Source: Camarhynchus parvulus
Taxonomy: Eukaryota > Chordata > Aves > Passeriformes > Thraupidae
NCBI RefSeq assembly: GCF_901933205.1
Contig: NC_044576.1
Location: 9,705,024-9,769,023, forward strand
Direction of reading: 5' to 3'
DNA length: 64,000 bases
Shown piece by piece: positions 1 to 13,800 of this stretch; the first letter of the stretch is position 1; each line of letters begins with the position of its first letter. The notes below the pieces were generated by a model. The model saw only the letters and a list, made by a program, of their open reading frames with translations. It did no database searches and was not told where the DNA came from. Both the position numbers and the translations under genes were made by a program.

Positions 1-3000
1 TACCTTAGTGTTTTTTCTAAACAACTCCTGTCCATCCTATGAGTAAGGGAAAACATTAAAGGCTATGTCACAATATTAGCAACTCCACAGCAAGGCTTGT
101 GACAGAGCTGCCAGATTCAAACATTTCTAGAAGCAGATAATGGATTTAGTTCAGGGCCTCTCTCATCCAATTTTAAAAATCTAAATTATAGTTTTCAAAT
201 ACTTAACAGGGCAGTATGCTGAAAGTTGCATACATGTGATAATTCTTTAATTTAAAAGTACTGTACTGACAAGGAGTAGAAGTGTTAATGACTTGATAGA
301 AGTAGGTTCTCAGTATCAGCAGTACTACCTAGCCTTAAAGGAAGTTGTTTTATGTTGTTTAAGTTACAGTTTAAATAACTGGAGCTCATGTTGTACAGAG
401 CATTTTCTAAAACCTCGGTTTTGATGCATTGGGAGCCTAATACTGAGTGTATATATCCACATATACTTAGTTCTTAGCACCTTACACCTTTACCTCTAGG
501 ATTGCTACTTGAAACATGTAAAATTGGCCAGCAATTTCCAAACCAATAGAGAGGAAAAAGGGAGGTGGACTGCGGTTGGATTTTACAACATTCTTTCCAT
601 TCCTCTAAGAATTACATGGAACACAGCACTGTGTGTATGAGACAATCCATTCTCTCATTTCCTCAGACCTTTTTTGCAGGCTTTTTCCTCAGCTGGGGCT
701 GATCAGACTTCAATACAGCAACACATTTTATATTGGCCAAAGGTCTGGCTTTCAGCTGCTTTCCTAAAGCTTTCATGCATCGATTTTTTCCTTTGGGTGG
801 TCAAAATTCATTTTTGAAATATATTTTTTTGTCTTTTTGAATAAGTTTTACATCCTGTACCTACCCAGACATCTGTGCAGTTCCACTCCCCTCACGGCTG
901 CTTAGCCCAAGGCAACACATCAGCTTGAACAAAAAGTACCAACTGCCCAAAGTAACAAGCCACAGGCAGAGCCAAAACAACCAGCCTTTACCTCCACTTT
1001 TGGGGCAAAGTAGAAGAGAAAGGACAAGACAAAAGAGTTGCTGAGAACAGAATAAATTTCCCCAAAGCAACAATTTCCTTCCCACCAGGCTCCAGCTGAA
1101 CAACATGGAAGAGGAGTCGAGCTTAGGGCTCCAGAGGACAGGAAAGCCAAGAGCTGACTCCAGCTCAGCTGCAGCTTCTTGGCCCCTAATGAGCAATAAA
1201 GCAAAACCCCCAGAGCAGCAGGATCTCCTCATGCACTGGCAGTCACTGGTTAATGCACCTAAGCAGTAGGGGAAACATGTAAGCACTAAAAGCAGCTAAT
1301 GGGATCCTGACTACCTGCTAGGAACTGGCCTAACAGAGAACATGGCACTCGAGCTTAATCACTTCTCACAGAACTAATGGCTGGCATCCGTAGCTGCTTC
1401 TCAGTTCACTTGCTTTTCTACAGATGTTTTCACAAAGGCATGCTGGAATTAGAATGGAATGGTAGTGACCTTTCTTCCCGCTGCTTTTGACAACATTACA
1501 TGGTAGTTAATCTGCTTCCATGTTTAGTCTTCCAATGCGCCCCTTCCCAGTACCAGACACTACCAACTGTGGTACCTGCACCAACTGCTGAACACATGAT
1601 TGGTGTTTTGGGCTCATTTCTGTCCTGAGGGTTTTACTGTCCTAATTAAGTTCAGCACAAGGTGATGGGAAAATAGTTTCCATGTGAGTAATCGTGCTTT
1701 TCCTAACTGAAAAGAGCTACAGGCACTCTAAATTAATTTCCTCATGTTTCTTAGTTGAATCAGTTGACATCTGAATTGTTTCCATGTAGAGTAGTCAACT
1801 GCGTGCTGTCTGGATACAATTTTTTTTTTTTTGTTATTTTCCAAAAAGATAGTGCTATGTGTTTCTGCTGTCTGTGTTTAGTAATACTTTAGATAAGCCA
1901 CAAAGCAACTTGAAATATGGTAGCTTAAAGCTAAGTAGGAATTTCACTAGAATTCACCCTGGTTTATTCTGATCCCAACACTTCCAATAGTAATGGAAAT
2001 CTTCAAAGTATTATCAAATCATTATAGTCATTGAAGAACAAAACTATTGCCCCAACTCATTCCAAGTACAAAAGCTCCCTTGTAGCAGAACTGTGGCTCT
2101 CCTGTGCTTTTGGAGGAGCTCCTGGATCAATAGTATCACACGAGGCAGAAGAGACGACTCACTGCTGGGAGTTTATTTGACATGGCCTCCAGCTACTGCA
2201 TTTCATGGGCTGCACTAAGCCCTGCAACTTTGATTGCTCTATTTGTAATACATCACAATGTTATCACTGCGTTTTTGACTCGCCCTAGAGCCTGACCCTA
2301 TGTTTTGGACAGGATAACAGCCAGAGAAATTCTCTTCCCTGAATAGTTGTCTAACATTTAAATGACTAAATTGCAGACAGAATTTACCAAACACAGCATT
2401 TCTCAGTATTACCAAGCACCAAAATTTTGTTATAATTTTAATTCTCCAGAGTATATCAGTGCAAGTTAGAATGGAGCATTTCAACAAAGCACATGTGTAT
2501 CTAACAATAAGCAGAGAAATCATGCCAGGCACCTTCCCTACCCATTTGTCAGTGCATGCAAAAATTCCTTTTTCATGACAGATGAAGCAATAAATATTGA
2601 GCAAAAAATTCATCTGTATCCACTACCTTTTAATAAATAAAATGCACTGAAATATCATGGCAGGTATGTGTCATTCTGGACATTCTGACAACCTTTCTGT
2701 TGTAATTTTTTACCATTTATTTCCTCTGCTGAAATGTAAAGAGAGCCTTGGAAATCAAAACCCACAGTGATAACTTGGTCAGTCACAATCCTAAGGTTTC
2801 CTTTCATTTAATCACATGTGGCAGAAAAGCACATGCTGGACATAATGACAGCCCACCTCATTGCTTGAGCAGGGAGGAAGAGATCTGTGTTAAGCCTGGG
2901 TTGTTTCTTGCCTTAAAAAGCAGTGAGCCCAAGGGGGTTCAGCTTAGGCTCACACTAAACAAATCCTCCAAGGGACAGAAAAACTTGGTGCCATTTTCAC

Positions 3001-4417
3001 AAAGCTACAGCTCCCTGGGAGGCAGCTGTAAATATGCATGGGGCTCTGCAGGAAGGCTGCATGTGTCCATCTCAGCATCCCATTGTGAACTGAAGGGCTG
3101 GCAGGTCAGACTCTTACACTGAGGCCTTTCAGCCCATAGCTACTGTCTCAGATATTCCTGTCTATTTGTGTTTGCTCAAACATTCCACATTTTACACGGG
3201 GTGAGGGTTAACTGCCAGTAAGAAGAGAAAGACCATGCAGTTACAAAAGGCATCAATGCATCTATGTACCAGCCTAAGGAAATTATACATTGTGTCTGAT
3301 CTAATTTTGCATATTTTCAGTACATTAATTTATGAACAGACTCCTAACTATCTCTAGACAAGGAGGAAATATATATTTTTACTTGTGATTTGGAATTAAT
3401 AAAGAGCTTTTGTGGTGGCTGTAGGTGCCACAAAATCCTGTGTAAGGAAAACATGAAACTCTTCCTTCAGACACTGATGAGCAAGTCATGAGTTATACCT
3501 ATAAGCAGTTATTTGTTTTATCCTGCACTCAAAGGCCTTATTTTGTTAGGCCATAAATAAAACTGTCATAACTGCTGGGAATCTTTTTGGTGACACCAAA
3601 GGGCCTTGGATTTATCCTTCTGTGAAAGAGTTTAAACTTACTAAAACAACATTGGTGTTGTTACCAGGGGCTCCAGGTGATGAAATCCATGTTGTGTAAG
3701 TTCTTTCCCAGTCTCATATGAAGCCATTTCATATGGAAATGGTGGAAAATAACAAACTTTCAGTGAAGGCGGTGCTCCTGTTGTCTCTACAAACTTTTAG
3801 CCAGAGGCAGTCTGTAAGATGAGGGAAGAGGTGAAAGAACCACATTTTCTTTTGACAGGGGAAGCAGATAAACAGTATTCTGCTTCATCAGATGTGAATG
3901 CAAAGGACTTAGCTGTAGAGCAAGTGGTATAAATAGCACAAAGGAAGTAAATAACATGAGATTATTCTTTATATTGAAATTACTTTCTGTAACATTATTA
4001 TCAGAATTGCTTCCTATAAGCATAAAAACCAACAGTAGGAGTAAAGATTAGTACTATCCCACTATAGATTTCAAAAGCTGCTTAAAAATCTTGTTTTGAA
4101 TAGACACTGAGTACTAAAATGAAATTCTCTTTTCCTAGATGGGTGCTGTCAAGTACATTCCCTGATTTAAAAAGTAGCTCTTCCTCCCTTAACCAGCAAA
4201 CTGCTACTCAGAGAAATCACACAGTTAAGGTAAGGACAGCCCCCATTCCCTTGGTGTTCCCCTAGGATGGTGCAGTGTTTCCAGGAGTAGCACTTCATGC
4301 AACAGAGCGAGCCTGTTGCTGCTGCCTGACTGTATAATGCCTAGAACTAAAGCCCCAGACTGTGCAGAAGTCAGAGATAACAGGGAGGAGCTATCTGGGT
4401 GCTGGAGGAGCAGGCTG
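1..4417. other. Unique AT-rich noncoding DNA
   Basis: I see no gene or recognisable transposon here. The longest open frame is 141 codons on the minus strand (861-1286). It is rich in Leu, Trp and Cys, another frame over the same bases is also open, and no domain is visible, so I treat it as chance. A 13-base T run lies at 1820-1832. A short hairpin-capable palindrome (arms CATATGAA and TTCATATG) lies near 3716-3736. Spaced AATAAA hexamers near 2630-2640 have no supporting transcript structure. Confidence 0.6.
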
Positions 4418-4837
4418 GACTCTCCTGTCTGATGGAATGCACACACACACACACGTGTGTGGTTCACAGCACAGACTCTCCTGTCTGACAGAATGCACAT
4501 ACACACGTGTGTGGTTCACAGCACAGACTCCCCTGTCTGACAGAATGCACACACACACATGCGTGGCTCACAGCACTGACTCTCCTGTCTGACAGAATGC
4601 ACACACACACACGTGTGTGGCTCACAGCACAGACTCTCCTGTCTGACAGAATGCACACACACACGTGTGTGGTTCACAGCACAGACTCTCCTGTCTGATG
4701 GAATGCACACACACACCTGTGTGGCTCACAGCACAGACTCTCCTGTCTGATGGAATGCACACACACACACGCGTGGCTCACAGCACTGACTCTCCTGTCT
4801 GACAGAATGCACACACACACCTGTGTGGTTCACTGCA
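4418..4837. repeat. Minisatellite, eight units of about 52 bp
   Basis: Eight head-to-tail units start at 4418, 4474, 4526, 4578, 4632, 4684, 4736 and 4788. Their lengths are 56, 52, 52, 54, 52, 52, 52 and about 50 bp. Each opens with GACTCTCCTGTCTGA (one substitution in unit 3), then a GAATGC box, a CA run, a short G/T-rich core and GG(C/T)TCACAGCAC. Length differences sit in the CA run, as expected from slippage. Units 1, 2, 4 and 5 carry CACGTG at the CA/TG junction. Units 6 and 8 carry CACCTG. Units 3 and 7 share GCGTGGCTCACAGCACT and lie 210 bp apart, which hints at a four-unit higher-order block. Short open frames across it are products of the repeat. Its function is unknown. Confidence 0.95.
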
Positions 4838-7800
4838 GAGGTGAGCACGTGTCCAGCTCCTCGTTGATAACTGGAGTGCCAGGGCCACTAATTACAAGGA
4901 ACCTGGTGGCACATGGAAGGGAACAGAAACACAGCATGGACCTAATGACTTCTTCCATTCAGCTGGGAAACATTTAATCCACTACCCAGATGCAGACTTA
5001 GGCAAGGAACTAGGCTGCATTTTAAGATGTGATGGAGATTCCATAGGGGAAGATTCCAAAGAAATGTAAGGCAGAAAATTCTAATTTGGTTAGTTTCCTC
5101 ATGTCTAGCACATTCTCATTAATTTCATACCAACAAGGAAGCATTTTTAAAAACATTAAATAAAAACAAACAAAAAAAATAGAAATTGGAAAATTAATTT
5201 TTCTTGCTTTGATTTTTTGCTCTTTGGGCAGGCACAATGCTCTTTTACATTCAAAATCCAATCACCTTCCTTATGCTGATGAGCCAGTATTTGCCAGTAT
5301 TTTTCTTGCTGTCAATAGTAAATTTTTGTTTGGTTGTTTGTTTTTTTGTGGCTCAACACAATTCTGTGTCTTCTCACAGTCATGATTTTCTTTGGCTAGG
5401 TCAAACCTATGTGAACTTCACTGAAAACATTCAAAAATGTCAGAAAAATGTGAGCTTTTGCTTTATGGGATAGGATGAATTGCTTTTCCTCTATAGACCC
5501 GTCAGTGATGGGTTCAGATCACTGGGATTTCCCATTCTTCAGTGGGACTTCTCTTTGAGAAGGCACTCTTGTTTCCAATCCCACAGGACGAATTATGCCC
5601 GAGGCACCAATACTGACACCTTTCCATCTCAGCAATCTGTACCAACATCCTTTGCTTCTGGTTCACGACAGGATATTTTGCAATATTGGACTTTGTTACA
5701 GTTTCATGAGCAAAGGGCGAAGAACTTGGACCACTCTCATATAAACTGCTTTTGAGAAGAAAACAGTAGAAATTAATTTATTGGCAGCTCTAAAATTAAC
5801 AGAGTTTTCTTTGGTATTACTTTCCTGATGCTGAGATTAATGAGATTAATAAGCACTGAAGGCCCAACTGAAGCAAATTCTTCACCTAAAATATAAAATT
5901 ATGAAAACCTATCCTCAGACAGTACTTTTGGGTGTCATGCATCAATGTCACAAAAACAATACACCTGGGAAAATAACTGAAATACAGTTCAAAAACCATA
6001 CACATCATTGGGGGTTCTACTTCAGGCAGTTGGAACATGAAGACCAAGCATGGGGTCACATTTATCCATTGTGCCAGGAGGAACTTATTCGTTCAGCTGT
6101 GTGTAAAAAAAAGCATTAAAAGGAATGGCTTTAGGGACATGGATTTATCTATCTTGACCACAGCATATCTACATATTGGCTTGTGCTGATTTAACAGTGA
6201 GGCTCTGCAGTTGCTATCTAAGCATAAATGAAATGATGATGATGATACAGTTTCTTTCTTCTGCAGGTGGGTAATTTATATTAATGGAATTGAGCCTGGC
6301 TTTATTGCTGTGCACCGATTTTGATTTTGAGCAGCACATATGAAGTGTTTATGCAGCCTATGGCTTATTTTTAGGGAGAAAATTATTAAAAAATTTAAGT
6401 GTGGGCATCTTTCAGTTGATTGTAAGAAGAATTTCTCAGCATACAGTGTTCATAAATAAGAAACTGAACCAAAGAAAATGCTTTTTACTCTTGAGATTTT
6501 TAAGTCTACCTGCTTCAAAACAAGCACATGTGGCTTTATAATATTTTTTCCCACTTGAAAGTGACTGATACCACCTTTATTTCAGGCTAGCAGAAGCAAA
6601 GATGTCAAGGTCATGCTTTTCCAGTTTGTTGAAGAAATCTAATACTGTGACTATATCTAGGCCAGCTGCCAGCAGAACTGGACTTTTAAATACCTTACAA
6701 AAGCATCACTGCATATCTAGTTTAATTCTGCCTTGCAATTTAAAAGTCTAATGCAGGCAACTACATGAAAGAACTTCTCATTCAATCAGCCTCACCTTGT
6801 TCATATACAGAAAAGCAGCACATTTCTTTAAAGTGATAGGGGAAATACGGCCAAATGAAAAAGGCCCTTCATTCCTTCTGAAAGTGGAAAATGGAGCAAC
6901 AAGCAAGAGAGAAAGAGTCTCCTGGGAGGGAGTCCCTCTGTGCAAAGAATGAGACCTGACCTGCAAACGGCAAGTGAGCATTTATATCTTGCTTGTGTCT
7001 GAAGAGCATATAGGATGATACAGAGGAAAAAACCAAAGGACAAACGAAATAGAAGAATCTATTTCGTATTTTATTGCTATAAACACTACCAGCAATGGCA
7101 CTATGCCTGTCAGTAGATTGAACCTGATGAACCTGCTAGCTACCAAAGCAATTTCAGGGCATTCCACAGCTCAGCTGAAGAGCTTTACAAAACTGCAGCA
7201 AAATAAGACGATTGAGAACAAGAATATCCTCCTGTAGTCCATTACCATCTTCTTTCAGCTTGATTGCTCTCACAGCTTATATTAATCACATTGCTTACAG
7301 TCATTGTGAAATGAACAATTAGGTTATGAAAATAAACAGTCAAGTGAAGGCTTAGCTCAATTAGTCTTTAGTTCTCCCAGACACACTACCACTCAGGGTT
7401 ACGAATTAATTGTCTGTTGCTTTCCTCCCAGAAGTCACCTCCTCTAAAGAATTTCATGGTACTAAAATATGTATCCTAGAGGTTGTAAGTGTCTTTGTGT
7501 CCCCATATAGCTTAGAGGAAATAAAGAAACAGCTGTATGGACTATCTAAATCCAATTCCCACTGGAAAAATACTGATGTTAAAACAGAAGAGCTACATCT
7601 TTGACAATTTCAGCAAAGGAACCCAAATTATTTGCCATGGCATTGAAATCACTCACAATGCTTTTCCTATAAGCAATAGGTACAGAAAGAGGAGCACCTG
7701 CTGTGTCACTGCACATCTTAAATACAAGCATATAAGACAACAAAAAGTGGTGTGGGGTATTGCCATTGTGGACTGTGTTTAATGGATTAAGAAAGGTTTT

Positions 7801-10800
7801 ATATATTGCTTAAAGAACATTGTGGTTTGCCTTAGGTAGAAGGTCATGCATGGAGCATGGCACAAAGCAGAGACAGCTGAAACAAAGATGATGTAGAGAA
7901 ATATCAGTGGCAGGGGAGGGGATGGGAACTACAGGCATGACAGTGCATTTAAGCTGAAAAATAGCTAGAGAAATTTTTCTAAGGTCTGAATTTGAGAAAC
8001 AGTGAGAATGAAGTGCTACCATGCAAGTACAACAAATAAGGACAAGGAATCAGAATGGTAGCAATTGCAGATCACTAAAACTACAAATGAAATATTCCTT
8101 CAGAAAATGTCATTCCAGACAGATTTGATACATCTTGACAGCGCTGTATGGAGAAAACCCAGTCTGTTTTCAGCTAAGAGCACTCTATTTTTGTACAAAT
8201 CTCTGCCTCTGTGCAACACCCAGAGAATGCTCAACACTACAGAGCACTGGAAAAGGATACAAGCTACAATTAACCCACATTGTCAGTGAACTAACTCTTA
8301 TCTTTGTTTAAGGTTAATGAGGCCACCTAACACAACCAGCAGATAATGAAACAGAGCAACTACAGATTTCTAGAACCATGCCTGCATGTACAGCAGCATA
8401 GAGATGCCACTGCTGAATTCCCAGTTAACACACAGACTGCTCTGCAAAACTGCATGACACAGCTTTGAATGCAAAAAACATTACAGAAATATAAATGGTG
8501 CAGGTACAGATGTAATGCAGAAATTTGCAGGGTCAGTGAGATTTTAAAGAACTCAGTTAAACTAATTAATGTTCCTGCAGGGCAAAGAGAGTTCACAAAC
8601 AAAATGTTCACAAGATACTTCTGGGTGTAGCCAGAGAACCTCTCTAGCAATGAAACTCTGCTATTGACCATCTCCCTTCTCAAATGCATGCTTTGGATAG
8701 AGTTCATTCCAAATTAACACTCGGGATCCCAGGGAAGGAGAAATTAAACCAGTAAAGTTCAAGCTTAATCAAATAATATTAAAAGAATTGAAGGAGGGAG
8801 AACTCAGAACTAATGGTAATCAGCAGAAAACAGAATACACACACTGTATTATTAGTGGTTGTAGTGAAAATGCTTCCTACAATTAGCAGTATTTGTTTGC
8901 ACAAAACATTGATATTATTATCCAAAATAGGCTGCAACACATTTCCTCATAAAGCTTATGTGATATCAAAGTTGAAAATCTCAAAAGTATTAGTTTTTAT
9001 GGAGCAAAATACTGTTCCTACATTTTAAGATCCACAAAAAGGACAAAGCTTTCCCTTGGTGTAGAAAGCTTTGCCATTGTTCAGCTTCATACGTTGCCTC
9101 CTTGCTGTGCATTTTGTTAACAGCCTGTTACTGAACTCCACACTGGTCATTGTCCCACAGGGTAAAACCTCTGCCAGCAGAAGATTGTTTGAAAACACTA
9201 CTTCCCAATCACCTTTTTAGTGCAACCAAAAATGTGTAATTGTGATATAGAAAGAAATAAGAGAATGCTACAGTGCAATGCCAAAGCTCTTAGGCATTAA
9301 CTGATGCCAGGAATTGCATTCCTCCCAGCTACACTTGTCTGCACCTGAATTCAATCCTGAATTTCATAACAGTACTAGGATCTCCATTTAGAATAATGCC
9401 ACCAACATGCATAGGATTTTCCAGGAAGACACATTTCCTGGAGGTTTCTCTCTAAACAGAACTTACTTACAAAGTAAAATAGAAGTCTTCATTATCAGAC
9501 AAATCTTTGATCTGAAAATTCTGTAATGTGACTTCAAACCACTGAGGTCCTTATCAAAGATAACCTTTGTAATCAAAATTTGCTTTCCCAAAGCATTCCC
9601 TGTGTGCTGCACCTTAGAGAGAAATCCTTTTCAAGAAAGGATGCAAACCCCTTCTCTGTTCACCAAATAAAATGTCATCCAAGTAGTAATTGGAAATTCT
9701 TCAATCTCAGACTCTTTTAATAATTACAAATCAGTGGCATCTTCACTTCCTCACAGATGCAATTTCTCTACCACTTTAGTGCCAGTAAAGAAAGGGTTTC
9801 AAGACGTGAAGTTTTTGGTGCAGTGGTTGAACATTATTTAGCTATAGCTGACTTGACAAGTCAGCTGGAACCTTAATTTTCCAGCTTCAGATGTACATAC
9901 CACCAAGCTACTCCCAGCTATCTACTTCATTTTACATTAATCTCAAGTTAACTCTTTCACTCTTCACCATGTTTTTGGGCTATTTTTATCCCCAAGCAAA
10001 AGCAGAATCTAAATAAAACAAGCCACAGCACTTGTTAAATTGTGAGCATTTTGCTTATCAAGCGCCTCTACAATCACGCCAGTCCCATGGATATTCCAAT
10101 CATATCAAAACTTGGGATATTTTTAATTGAAACCAGTCTCCTAAAAAGAGGTTGTACTCAGAGCTTGAAAAGCTTATCTGGAAACATAGGTGGCATCAGT
10201 GGTGCATACTGTCTCCTAAGCTATTCCATTTATTTATCAGGAGCCAAGCCATTTGATTTCAGCAATACAAATTTCACACCACATAAAACAAGCAGTTTTA
10301 GAATTAAAACTGGTTTAGAGGAATGCAGGGATTATAGGAAACTTGCACATGGAAGCTTACAAAGGATCAGAATTTCACTCTGCCATCAGCATTGCTTCTC
10401 CCACACGTTTGCTCTACTTCAGAGTAGCTGCATGTCAAATCATAGTCTCAATCCAACCTTGAAGCATCATAACCTGAACATGTATAGTTTTACACAGAAA
10501 CCTCAGAGCTGTAGAGAAGAAAAAACCTAGCGCGGTTTTGACAGAATCTGACTTTGAAATTAACACAGAGCATATAATTTCCTGTATTTTCTCAGAATTT
10601 TTTCAAGGACAATGAGCCTCCCTATAGGGTTAACAGGATCTGCCCTAAGTAATTTTGTCAGTAGAGAGTATACGGTTTTGGCTGCTGCTTAGTACGAGTT
10701 CAGTGCTAATGCACAGACCTCACAGAGAATAATCTAAACATTATTTAAATTATTATGGTTGTGGACATGGAAAATTTTAAAAGCTCTCCTGGACACATTA

Positions 10801-13800
10801 AAAAGCATTTTATTTACTGGTACAGAGCAGCGCACTATAAAAACATCCCTTTAATATATTGTGGGGTACGCTTGAAGGCGTATTTCACAACTGTAATCAG
10901 ATGGGATCACATGTATTAGTGTCAATCAAGCATGTTTCTTTGCCCAAAAGCCCTTAATCTGCCATGCTTTTTAGATACAAAATCCCAAACTTAAATTAAG
11001 ATTGTAAAAGATGTAAGATCAATGAAACCAGTATATTTTGACAAAATGGTTCTGCGCAGGTTTTATTTTTAAAACACTGCTATTTTTGGTGGCGGGAATT
11101 ATTTATGTGATTAATTATTTTCTTAGTTACATCATTACACAGCATCCAAGTTTTGTGGAGATCAGTATAAACTAACTGAGGAAGACAAAAAAACCCCACA
11201 GTTGTCAGTTTTTCTATATTTTTCTGACTTTAATGTGTTTTGATGACTCTATACAACTGAGCGCTGCATCACAGACAAAACCACAGCAGAATGTGAGGCT
11301 GTGTCAGTTCATGCATTGTTTGCAGCTCTAGGCTCTGGCTTTTTTTCATCTGAAGACCCTTTTTAGCCAGCAAAGCAAGTGAGCGGAGCTCATGCATTTG
11401 ATGGAAATAAAATTACCTTCAAAATCTCAAGATGTGTTTTATGAAATGCAAAATTAGTTACTTGCATTGTAACAGAGCAAAGACATAGAAAAAACTTGTG
11501 TTTGCTATTTTGGGGCCTCTTGTTCCCACCTTTATGGGGTCCACTCAACTCTGCCATGGGCAGAAGAGATGCTAAAAGTCTGGGATGCCTCTCTGATGGA
11601 AAACGCATTTCTCTTATCTCTTCCACCTTGAGTTACAGCATACAGATTGTACTGGGAAGTCTCACACAGGTACCTGTTCCTGGTGCTGTCCTGCCTACAG
11701 ACAAATCCCAGCCCAAGTGCCAAGATCGTTCCTTTGAAGTCCAGTGCTGAGACTGGAAATGCAGAAATAGTGAAATGATTTTCATATAGAGCCCAGACTG
11801 CAGCTGGCCAGCAGCAGGATGTCCCCTCAGGAGTGATTCAACAAGAGAACAAGATGGGCCCTTCCTCTACAGCATGTGTAGCTTTTGGCTGAAATTGCTA
11901 TTGATGGCACAGTTCTCTAACCTAGGGAATCACGATTCAATTAACAAAAGTAAACCAAACTCTGGGTGGCAATCACATGCCACTTCCTACATGAACAGGT
12001 GACTTTAAAGACAAGTTTCCTGTCTTTGTGCAGGAAAGTTCTTTCAATGCCAAGATTTGGACGCAAAGCTTTTAAGATGCAAGTCAGTGAAGTATTAAAC
12101 TAAGTTACTGAAACATATGAAAACCAACTTTGTACAAATATTAAGAAGACTTTGAGTATTCTGGATTGATTTTCTAAGTACAAATGCCTTGACTGTTCTT
12201 GAGTTTGTCTCAAAAGCTGAAAGTTCCATAAATAAGTTTTTATACATTTGATTACAAATAGTTTTGGTTTTTTTCCCTTTTCATAAGTTGCTCCATGAAG
12301 CTAAACATGTTTGTCTTGCCCTACCAGGTCATGTGGAACAGCAGAATGCACCTTATATATCCTAACACTTGCCAGCATAATCTGCACATTCTACTAACCT
12401 TGCTGTCTTTAATTACACAACAATATCTGGATTTCTGCTTACTGCAGTAGTAAGGGTATCTCTAAGTACTTCTGCTTACAGCATTTTTTACTGAGGGAAA
12501 CTACATTGAGCTCACAAGGGCCACTTAGTGGCATTCACATATTTGCATGAAGGCTACTTGATGAGGCCCATTGCTTAGCGGGTGTCCTACCCCACACATA
12601 AAGGATGGTACTTTGCCAACTCTGTCCCCTGAAGTGCTTTCCCCATAAATTTCTACAATTGCCTTGCACTTAGGTCAGAAGAAATAAATAAAATAATGGG
12701 AGATTTTTATTTTAAAGCAGGTTATAAAGCTATTGCTGTCAAATCCCTCCCACTGGTGAATAAGGAGGCAGGTCAGCTGGCAGATGCTGCACAAGGCCTT
12801 CAAGGAGCTGTTATCAGATTTTAATGTATTGCACATAAAACCTGAAGAAAAGGCATTGCAGTCTGAACTACTGGCTGATGTTAGCTGAGGGTATTCCAGA
12901 TGGGGAAGTTGCACCCAACAGGCGCTCGGTGCTAAAGCATCACTGGCCCAATAGTGCTTCAATTTCTGAAAAGCATGTTTGCCCTCCCTTCCAATAGCCC
13001 CACCCAGGCACCAATGACCAGAACAGCAACCCCAGCACTGATCAGGGAAGCAGAGAATAAGCTTTGACTTACAGAGCTAAGCCAAGGTTAACTAGATTTA
13101 CAACAGAACTTAATGTGATTAGTTCATAAATGTGTAAACAGACATTTCCTCTGTGGCTGACAGAAGCAGAGCTGGACTGTTCCTTTTTCCTAGGCTACAG
13201 CACAATAACCTGGTTACATACAGGAACATTGTATATTATCTGTTCCATTTGGCTACAACACATCACAATTTTCTCTCTCTTCTGCTGCTACTGGCTGTGG
13301 TGAGTGGGACTTACTTGGGAAGACTGGGAAACGAGAAAGTAGGTTTGCCTGCTTTTTATTTTCTAACAGAGAGACTAATAATGTGAGCAGAAATGTGAAG
13401 GTTTTAGGGTGTGCTTTCCCTAAAATCTGGGCATTTATTCTTTATAACCTTTGATACAGCAACAAAAGCACCACCAGAGAAACAAGGTATCTTTAGCTAC
13501 CAGTTCCTCACTGTGTGCTGTAAGCTTCCAGTAACTGAAATGGATGAGCATTTTTCTTTCCAACAAACAAATTAATAATATTTTTTATGGCAAAGCTTTA
13601 AGAGCTGCAGTGACACAGAAGAGTCCCTTTACTGGTCACTGCCATGCCAGTGCACTGAAACACAATGTCTATGGAGACAGAAGAGTAAAGAGTAATATGG
13701 GAGAGAGATCAAATCATGCATAATCAAGTTTAAAGAAAAAATATTAATGTACTCTAGTAGTTGTAACAATTTGCCCATGGCAGTGAACCTAGAACCTCTC

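Noticed and set aside
861..1286. 141-codon minus-strand frame
   Set aside because: Leu/Trp/Cys-rich translation, a second minus frame is open over the same bases, and no domain is visible.
4418..4837. CRISPR-like regular repeat spacing
   Set aside because: The units are contiguous and similar throughout with no unique spacers, and the genome is eukaryotic.
4362..4977. Set of repeated Cys/Val/His-rich peptides
   Set aside because: They are translations of the minisatellite in several frames and disappear outside it.
10042..10530. Longest open frame, 162 codons, plus strand
   Set aside because: GTG start, no recognisable domain, no splice or promoter context. One frame of this length is plausible by chance in 64 kb read in six frames.
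13153..13386. Frame with a signal-peptide-like Leu run and a GTGAGT donor
   Set aside because: GTG start, 77 codons, and the hydrophobic run comes from a pyrimidine-rich stretch. No family match.
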